Assembly: GCA_020851615.1 (NCBI GenBank)
Contig: JADZCL010000370.1
Location: forward strand, 1 to 6,167
Direction: 5' to 3'
DNA: 6,167 nt
Origin: Rubrivivax sp.
GTDB lineage: Bacteria; Pseudomonadota; Gammaproteobacteria; Burkholderiales; Burkholderiaceae_C
Shown here: positions 1 to 4,086 of the stretch, piece by piece
Numbering within the stretch: position 1 is the first letter of the stretch
How the letters are laid out: each line of letters begins with the position of its first letter
The notes under the pieces: generated by a model
What the model saw: only the letters and a program-made list of their open reading frames with translations
Told to the model about the DNA's origin: nothing
Database searches by the model: none
Translations under genes and position numbers: made by a program

Positions 1-832
1 AGCGCAGCACCTGCTCGAGCGCCGCGTCGTGCTGCTCCTCGGTGATGAAGCCGTTCTCGAACATGCGCTCGATCACGTAGCGCTGGCGATTGCGTGCGCG
101 CTTGGGGTTGGTGATCGGGTTGTAGGCTGACGGCGCCTTGGGCAGGCCGGCAAGCATCGCCGCTTCGGCGACGGTCACGTCCTTCAGCGGCTTGCCGAAG
201 TAGATCTCGCTGGCCGCGGCGAAACCGCTGGCACGCTGGCCCAGGAAGATCTGGTTCATGTAGAGCTCGAGGATCTGGTCCTTGCCCAGTACGCTCTCGA
301 TGCGCAGCGCCAGCAGGATCTCGTAGATCTTGCGCGTGAAGGTCTTCTCGGTGCTGAGGTAGAAGTTGCGTGCGACCTGCATCGTGATCGTGGAGGCCCC
401 CTGGCTGCGCGCGTCGCGCAAGTTCTCCAGGGCGGCGCGGGCGATGCCCTTGTAGTCCAGGCCGCCGTGCTGGTAGAAGCGTGCGTCTTCGGCGGCGATC
501 ACCGCGTCCTTCATCACCTGCGGGATCTGGGCGATCGGCGTGAAGGTGCGCCGCTCCTCGCCGAATTCGCCGAGCAGCAGGCCATCGGCCGAGAACACCC
601 GCAGGGGCAGCTTCGGCCGGTAGTCGGTGAGGCTGCCGATGTCAGGCAGGTTGGGGTAGGCCACCGCCAGTGCCACGCCAACCACGAGCAGCAGGGCGGC
701 CAGCGCCCCCAGCACCCCGAAGCCCAGCCAGCCCAGCGCCCGGGTGATGGCCATGGACCAGGATCTGCGCGGCGGCTGCACGCGGGCAGCCGGAGCGGTC
801 GGCTCGGACTTCTCGGACGCGGAGACGGGCAT
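1..832 (-). CDS. mrcA: Penicillin-binding protein 1A, N-terminal part (3' end outside window)
   Basis: This is a bifunctional class A penicillin-binding protein (also named ponA) that polymerises lipid II glycan strands and cross-links peptides in the periplasm. Only 277 residues are visible. Residues 1-26 form a short Pro/Ser/Ala-rich cytoplasmic tail, and about 32-58 form one hydrophobic anchor. The glycosyltransferase family 51 domain then shows its motifs in order: AAEDARFYQHGG (113-124, catalytic Glu115), QGASTITMQVARN (144-156), RKIYE (167-171) and KDQILELYMNQIFLG (184-198), followed by AEAAMLAGLPKAPSAYNP (222-239). The penicillin-binding transpeptidase domain lies beyond position 1. 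The ATG at 832 is chosen because an in-frame TAA stands at 862-860. Met27 (codon at 754) is the only other plausible ATG before the anchor, and neither has a clear Shine-Dalgarno. The second motif has Met151 where many homologues have Gln. Identity is very secure; mrcA versus ponA is only naming. Confidence 0.96.
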   Translation of the reverse strand, partial: MPVSASEKSEPTAPAARVQPPRRSWSMAITRALGWLGFGVLGALAALLLVVGVALAVAYPNLPDIGSLTDYRPKLPLRVFSADGLLLGEFGEERRTFTPIAQIPQVMKDAVIAAEDARFYQHGGLDYKGIARAALENLRDARSQGASTITMQVARNFYLSTEKTFTRKIYEILLALRIESVLGKDQILELYMNQIFLGQRASGFAAASEIYFGKPLKDVTVAEAAMLAGLPKAPSAYNPITNPKRARNRQRYVIERMFENGFITEEQHDAALEQVLR

Positions 833-858
833 GGAGATCCCGGAAATGGCGGACCGGG

Positions 859-864
859 ATTATA
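859..864 (-). promoter_or_regulatory. Candidate -10 box for mrcA
   Basis: On the minus strand the bases 864 to 859 read TATAAT, a perfect sigma-70 -10 hexamer, 26 bases upstream of the mrcA ATG at 832. A start of transcription around 850-853 would give a leader of about 20 bases. No good -35 hexamer exists at 16-18 bases spacing (CGCAAC at 17). A 5-bp inverted repeat, CACCG/CGGTG (877-881 and 886-890), lies where the -35 should be. The hexamer match is directly visible; promoter function is inferred. Confidence 0.45.
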
Positions 865-1008
865 GAAAGCCGCTCCCACCGGTTGCGGTGCCGGGGTCGG
901 CGCCGCCTCCGGCAGCATCCCAGCCTGACTGGGGAAAACCCTCGATATTCGATTGCGGCTTGTTTCAGCTCGGCTTGCTGCCGTCTGCCAATCACAACGA
1001 CTGGAGGG

Positions 1009-1043
1009 TTTGTGGACGCCTTTTTTCTATGGACCACAAAGGC
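1009..1043. repeat. Two overlapping inverted repeats upstream of pilM
   Basis: TTTGTGG at 1009-1015 is the exact reverse complement of CCACAAA at 1034-1040, with an 18-base interval holding a run of six T (1021-1026). A second exact pair, GCCTTT at 1018-1023 and AAAGGC at 1038-1043, shares the AAA at 1038-1040 with the first, so the two cannot pair at the same time. The elements lie immediately upstream of and overlap the -35 position of the candidate pilM promoter. They could be a regulator binding site. If transcription starts further upstream they could instead be alternative leader hairpins. The repeats are directly visible; a function is not shown. Confidence 0.5.
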
Positions 1044-1057
1044 TTTACTGCTAGCAT
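1030..1057 (+). promoter_or_regulatory. Candidate extended -10 promoter for pilMNOPQ
   Basis: TGCTAGCAT at 1049-1057 fits an extended -10 (TGn followed by TAGCAT, which matches the consensus at four of six bases including the key second A and last T). TGGACC at 1030-1035, 16 bases upstream of the -10 hexamer, matches four of six bases of TTGACA. Transcription would start near 1064, leaving a leader of about 50 bases before the pilM start. No sigma-54 GG-N10-GC pattern with the right flanks was found. This is the best candidate in the region, but it is not strong. Confidence 0.35.
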
Positions 1058-1099
1058 TGAAGTAACTTCTTAACTTGCTTGGCGTCGCGCCGGGTGCAC

Positions 1100-1105
1100 G
1101 AGGAG
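1100..1105 (+). promoter_or_regulatory. Ribosome binding site that sets the pilM start
   Basis: GAGGAG ends 9 bases before the GTG at 1115. This pair decides the start of pilM: the upstream in-frame TTG at 1079 has no comparable site and would add twelve residues unlike the family, and the ATG at 1157 would cut off the usual SFLDR-type beginning. Confidence 0.75.
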
Positions 1106-1114
1106 TGCTCCGAA

Positions 1115-2194
1115 GTGAGTTTCCTGGATCGATTGCTGCGCCGGAAGTCACCGCCGATGATCGGCTTGGACGTCAGTTCGTCCAGCGTCAAGCTGGTTGA
1201 ACTCGGCCAGACGGCATCGGGTGACTACATCCTCGAGCGCTTTGCCACCGAGCCCTTCGAGAAGGGCTGGATCACCGATGGCCAGATCGAGAAGTTCGAC
1301 GAGGTCGCCGGTGCCGTGCGCAAGGTCGTCAGCAAGAGCGGCACGCGCACCAAGCAGGTGGTGATGGCGATGCCGCAGTCCTCGGTGATCACCAAGAAGA
1401 TCGTCCTCCCTGCGGGGCTGCGTGAAGAGGAGATGGAGCTGCAGGTCGAATCCGAGGCCAATCAGTACATCCCCTTCTCGATCGACGAAGTGAGTCTGGA
1501 CTTCTGCGTGATCGGACCCAGTCCGACCTCCTTGGGCGACGTGGAGGTGCTGATCGCAGCGTCACGCAAGGATCGCGTCCAGGACCGCCAGGGCCTGGCC
1601 GAGGCCGCCGGCCTCACGCCGGCGATCCTGGACATCGAATCGCATGCGTCGCGGCTGGCCATGAGCCGGGTGATCGCGGCGCTGCCCAACGAGGGGCGCG
1701 ATGCGCTCGTGGCCTTGTTCGAGATTGGCGCGGACACCACCAGCCTCAAGGTGTTGCGCGACGACGAGCAGCTCTACGACCGCGACCAGGCTTTCGGTGG
1801 CGGGCAGCTTACGCAGCTCATCTCGCGCCAGTACGGCTTCTCCTTCGAGGAGGCCGAACAGAAGAAGCTCGCCGGCGACCTGCCCGAGGACTACGAGAGC
1901 GCCATCCTCGCGCCCTTCGTCGACAGCCTCTCGCAAGAGATCGGGCGTGCGCTGCAGTACTTCTTCACCAGCACGCCGCATCACAAAGTGCACTACGTGA
2001 TGCTGGCCGGTGGCACCGCCACGCTGCCTGGGCTCAAGGACCGCGTCACCGAGCTCACCGGCTTCGCCTCGATGGTGGTCAACCCCTTCGACAGCATGCA
2101 GCTCGGCGCGGCGGTGCGTGAATCGCGCCTGCGGCGCGAGGCGGCCTCCTACCTGACCGCCTGCGGGCTGGCGATGCGGAGGTTCGTGCAGTGA
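1115..2194 (+). CDS. pilM: Type IV pilus assembly protein PilM (actin-like ATPase)
   Basis: PilM is the cytoplasmic actin/FtsA-fold component of the type IV pilus alignment complex. It binds ATP and the N-terminal tail of PilN, and so links the motor side of the machine to the periplasmic PilNOP proteins. From the GTG at 1115 the protein has 359 residues, close to the roughly 354 of Pseudomonas PilM. Nucleotide-binding signatures are visible: GLDVSSSSVK (17-26, phosphate 1), EIGADTTSLKV (203-213, phosphate 2) and MLAGGTATLPGL (296-307, adenosine motif). The stretch EANQYIPFSIDEVSLDF, typical of PilM, lies between the first two. The protein ends in ACGLAMRRF, the usual family ending. It has no signal peptide or membrane segment. 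It is the first gene of the operon, and its TGA overlaps the GTG of pilN. Everything seen fits a functional PilM. Confidence 0.97.
   Translation: MSFLDRLLRRKSPPMIGLDVSSSSVKLVELGQTASGDYILERFATEPFEKGWITDGQIEKFDEVAGAVRKVVSKSGTRTKQVVMAMPQSSVITKKIVLPAGLREEEMELQVESEANQYIPFSIDEVSLDFCVIGPSPTSLGDVEVLIAASRKDRVQDRQGLAEAAGLTPAILDIESHASRLAMSRVIAALPNEGRDALVALFEIGADTTSLKVLRDDEQLYDRDQAFGGGQLTQLISRQYGFSFEEAEQKKLAGDLPEDYESAILAPFVDSLSQEIGRALQYFFTSTPHHKVHYVMLAGGTATLPGLKDRVTELTGFASMVVNPFDSMQLGAAVRESRLRREAASYLTACGLAMRRFVQ
2178..2182 (+). promoter_or_regulatory. Ribosome binding site for pilN inside pilM
   Basis: GGAGG ends 8 bases before the GTG at 2191. It supports this non-ATG start, which also restores the family's MILINLLP beginning. 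The site lies within the last pilM codons, so ribosomes finishing pilM can reinitiate directly. Confidence 0.8.
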
Positions 2195-2814
2195 TCCTGA
2201 TCAACCTGCTGCCTCACCGCGAGGCCAAGCGCCGCCAGCGCAAGCAGGCGTTCTTTGCCGGCGTCGGTCTGGCGGCTGTGCTCGGGTTGGTGATCGCCGG
2301 GGTGTGGTATCTGGCGCTGCAACAGCTCATGGCCGACCAGCAGGCGCGCAACCAGTTCCTGAAGGACGAGATCGCGCGGCTGGATCTGCAGATCAAGGAC
2401 ATCGCTTCGCTGCGCGCCGAGATCGACTCGCTCAAGGCGCGCCAGAAGGCCGTCGAAGACTTGCAGACCGACCGCAACACCCCGGTGCGCCTGCTCTCAG
2501 AGCTCGTCAAGCAAACGCCCGAAGGCGTCTACATCACCTCGCTCAAGCAGACGGGCTACCAGCTGCAGTTGGCTGGCGTTGCGCAGTCCAACGAGCGGGT
2601 GTCGGAGATGCTGCGCAACCTGCTCTACAACTCCACCTGGCTCGAGCAGCCCGACCTGGTCGAGATCCGTTCGGTCAACGTGCCGGTGTCCCAGGGCAGC
2701 CGTGAGACACGCCGCCTGTTCGAATACCAGATGCGGGTGCGCATCAAGCCGCCGGCGCCGGCGGACGGCGCAGCTTCGGGCGTCCCGGCGGCCAAGGCGA
2801 CCAAGGCTTCCTGA
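2191..2814 (+). CDS. pilN: Type IV pilus inner-membrane protein PilN
   Basis: PilN is a bitopic inner-membrane protein whose cytoplasmic tail docks into PilM and whose periplasmic part pairs with PilO. The 207 residues show the parts in order. INLLP at residues 4-8 is the PilM-binding motif. A basic stretch (HREAKRRQRK, 9-18) keeps the tail cytoplasmic. One membrane helix runs from about 21 to 43. A heptad-like coiled coil follows, from about 47 to 93. The ferredoxin-like domain, including the characteristic GVYITSLKQTG stretch, runs to about 187. The C-terminal 20 residues are a Pro/Ala/Lys tail of low complexity. The GTG start overlaps the pilM stop as GTGA and has a good ribosome binding site. 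The length is near the family norm of about 200. Confidence 0.97.
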   Translation: MILINLLPHREAKRRQRKQAFFAGVGLAAVLGLVIAGVWYLALQQLMADQQARNQFLKDEIARLDLQIKDIASLRAEIDSLKARQKAVEDLQTDRNTPVRLLSELVKQTPEGVYITSLKQTGYQLQLAGVAQSNERVSEMLRNLLYNSTWLEQPDLVEIRSVNVPVSQGSRETRRLFEYQMRVRIKPPAPADGAASGVPAAKATKAS

Positions 2815-2822
2815 GACTCGGC

Positions 2823-3530
2823 ATGGCCACCTCCAGCAACCCCACGGGCAACACGACAGGCTTCGATGTCTCGGGCCTGCTCGACCAGGCTGTCTCGCAG
2901 TTCCGGGGTCTCAACACCAGAGAACCCGGTCAATGGCCCTGGCTGCCCAAGGCGGCCCTGTTCCTGGTGGTGGCGCTGTTCGTCGTTGCGGTCGGCTGGT
3001 TTGCACTTCTCAGCTCGACCCTGGACGAACTGGAAGCCGAGCGCCAGCGTGAGCCGACGCTGAAGAGCGAGTTCGAGAACAAGCTCGGGCAGGCTGTCAA
3101 TCTGGCCGAGCTGCGCAAGCAGAAACTGCAGGTGCAGGAGTACGTGACGCAACTCGAGAAGCAGTTGCCGGGCAAGGCCGAGATGGATGCCCTGCTCTCC
3201 GACATCAACCAGGCGGGCCTCGGCCGGGGCCTGCTGTTCGAGCTTTTCCGCCCCGGGCAGGTCGAGGTCAAGGACTACTACGCCGAACTGCCGATCACCC
3301 TGCGTGTGAGCGGCCGCTATCACGACTTCGGCGCCTTCGCAGCCGATGTCGCCAACCTCTCACGCATCGTCACGCTGCACAACCTGGCGCTTGCCCCACC
3401 GGCGCGCGATGCAAGCGGCGCTCTTTCGATGGAGGCCGTGGCGCGAACCTATCGCTACCTCGATGCGACCGAGGTGGCCGAGCAGCAGAAGAAGGCCGCC
3501 GCCGCCAAGGCCGGCGCGAAGAAGCCATGA
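2823..3530 (+). CDS. pilO: Type IV pilus inner-membrane protein PilO
   Basis: PilO is the periplasmic partner of PilN; the two form dimers that bind PilP and contact the pilin subunits, aligning the inner-membrane platform with the secretin. Of its 235 residues, 1-43 form a cytoplasmic tail ending in PGQWPWLPK, about 44-63 form the single membrane helix, and about 65-118 form a charged coiled coil. The region from about 120 to 215 is the ferredoxin-like PilO fold with LPITLRVSGRYHDFGAF as the most recognisable segment. The tail is Ala/Lys-rich. Eight bases separate the gene from the pilN stop, and upstream of the ATG there is only a weak GAG, so translation probably depends on ribosomes arriving from pilN. 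It is somewhat longer than Pseudomonas PilO (about 207), mainly at the two ends. Its TGA overlaps the pilP ATG. Confidence 0.96.
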   Translation: MATSSNPTGNTTGFDVSGLLDQAVSQFRGLNTREPGQWPWLPKAALFLVVALFVVAVGWFALLSSTLDELEAERQREPTLKSEFENKLGQAVNLAELRKQKLQVQEYVTQLEKQLPGKAEMDALLSDINQAGLGRGLLFELFRPGQVEVKDYYAELPITLRVSGRYHDFGAFAADVANLSRIVTLHNLALAPPARDASGALSMEAVARTYRYLDATEVAEQQKKAAAAKAGAKKP

Positions 3531-4072
3531 CGCGCCTGTTGCGACATGCCGCGCTCCTGCTGGCCGCAACCTGCGCGCTTGGCGGGCTCGCGGGCTGTGC
3601 CGGTGACCTCGACGAACTTCAGCAATGGATCGAGGCCAAGCGCCGCGAAGTCAAGCCCAATGTGCCCAAGCTCGAGGCGCCCAAGAAGTTCGAGCCCGAG
3701 CCTTACATGATGGCCCAGGCGGTCGACCCCTTCAGTCCGCAGAAGCTGGCCGTTGCGCTCAAGCAGGAGGTCCGGCAGCTCAACCCGCTGCTGGCCTCCG
3801 AGCTCAACCGTCGCAAGGAGCCGCTGGAAGCCTATCCGCTGGACAACATGACCATGGTCGGCAGCTTCTCGCGCGGCGGCAAGCCGCACGCCCTGCTGCG
3901 TGTGGACAACCTGCTCTACCAGGTCAAGGTGGGTGACTACCTGGGGCAGAACTACGGACGCATCACCCAGATCGGGGAGACCGAGCTCTCGCTGCGCGAG
4001 GTGGTGCAGGACGCGGCGGGCGAATGGACCGAGAGGGTCGGCACCCTGCAGCTGCAGGAGAAGACGCGATGA
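3527..4072 (+). CDS. pilP: Type IV pilus lipoprotein PilP
   Basis: PilP is a periplasmic lipoprotein that binds the PilN-PilO dimer through its flexible N-terminal region and the PilQ N0 domain through its C-terminal beta-sandwich, bridging inner and outer membranes. The 181 residues start with a lipoprotein signal peptide ending in the lipobox LAGC (21-24), so Cys24 should be lipidated. A polar, probably unstructured stretch follows and contains the family motif VDPFSP (66-71). The HR/GspC-like beta domain, starting near LEAYPLDNM (100-108), fills the rest. Length is close to the family's usual 170-180. The start overlaps the pilO stop (ATGA), with only a purine-rich GAAGAAG before it. The residue after Cys24 is Ala, not the Asp of the classic inner-membrane retention rule. 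Confidence 0.96.
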   Translation: MTRLLRHAALLLAATCALGGLAGCAGDLDELQQWIEAKRREVKPNVPKLEAPKKFEPEPYMMAQAVDPFSPQKLAVALKQEVRQLNPLLASELNRRKEPLEAYPLDNMTMVGSFSRGGKPHALLRVDNLLYQVKVGDYLGQNYGRITQIGETELSLREVVQDAAGEWTERVGTLQLQEKTR

Positions 4073-4086
4073 CGAAGATGCAGGAG
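4056..4086 (+). promoter_or_regulatory. Two ribosome binding sites for alternative pilQ starts
   Basis: The octamer GCAGGAGA occurs twice, at 4054-4061 and 4080-4087. The AGGAG of the first (4056-4060) ends 8 bases before the ATG at 4069, which overlaps the pilP stop. The AGGAG of the second (4082-4086) ends 9 bases before the in-frame ATG at 4096. Both spacings are good, so sequence alone does not exclude initiation at Met10. The coupled start at 4069 is preferred because of the ATGA overlap. Confidence 0.55.

Larger units (their letters stand above)
833..1114. other. Divergent intergenic region between mrcA and pilM
   Basis: This 282-base region separates two outward-facing genes, so it must carry both promoters or they must lie inside the genes. 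The mrcA-proximal part (about 865-940) is GC-rich. The part from about 990 to 1080 is distinctly richer in A and T than the rest of the window, as expected for a promoter region. No small reading frame with a convincing start and ribosome binding site was seen. No terminator is expected, because both genes are transcribed away from here. Confidence 0.8.

Noticed and set aside
1018..1027. Run of six T after GCC as a possible intrinsic terminator
   Set aside because: No stable GC-rich stem directly precedes the T run on the plus strand, and a terminator has no role between two genes transcribed away from each other.
1079..1114. In-frame TTG at 1079 as the pilM start
   Set aside because: It lacks a ribosome binding site and adds twelve residues that do not look like the family N-terminus. 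GTG at 1115 has GAGGAG at good spacing and gives the expected length.
642..1151. Open frames spanning the mrcA 5' end and the intergenic region on both strands (642-1151 minus, 744-1073 plus)
   Set aside because: Each overlaps the membrane-anchor coding part of mrcA in another frame. Neither has a convincing ribosome binding site or a recognisable product.
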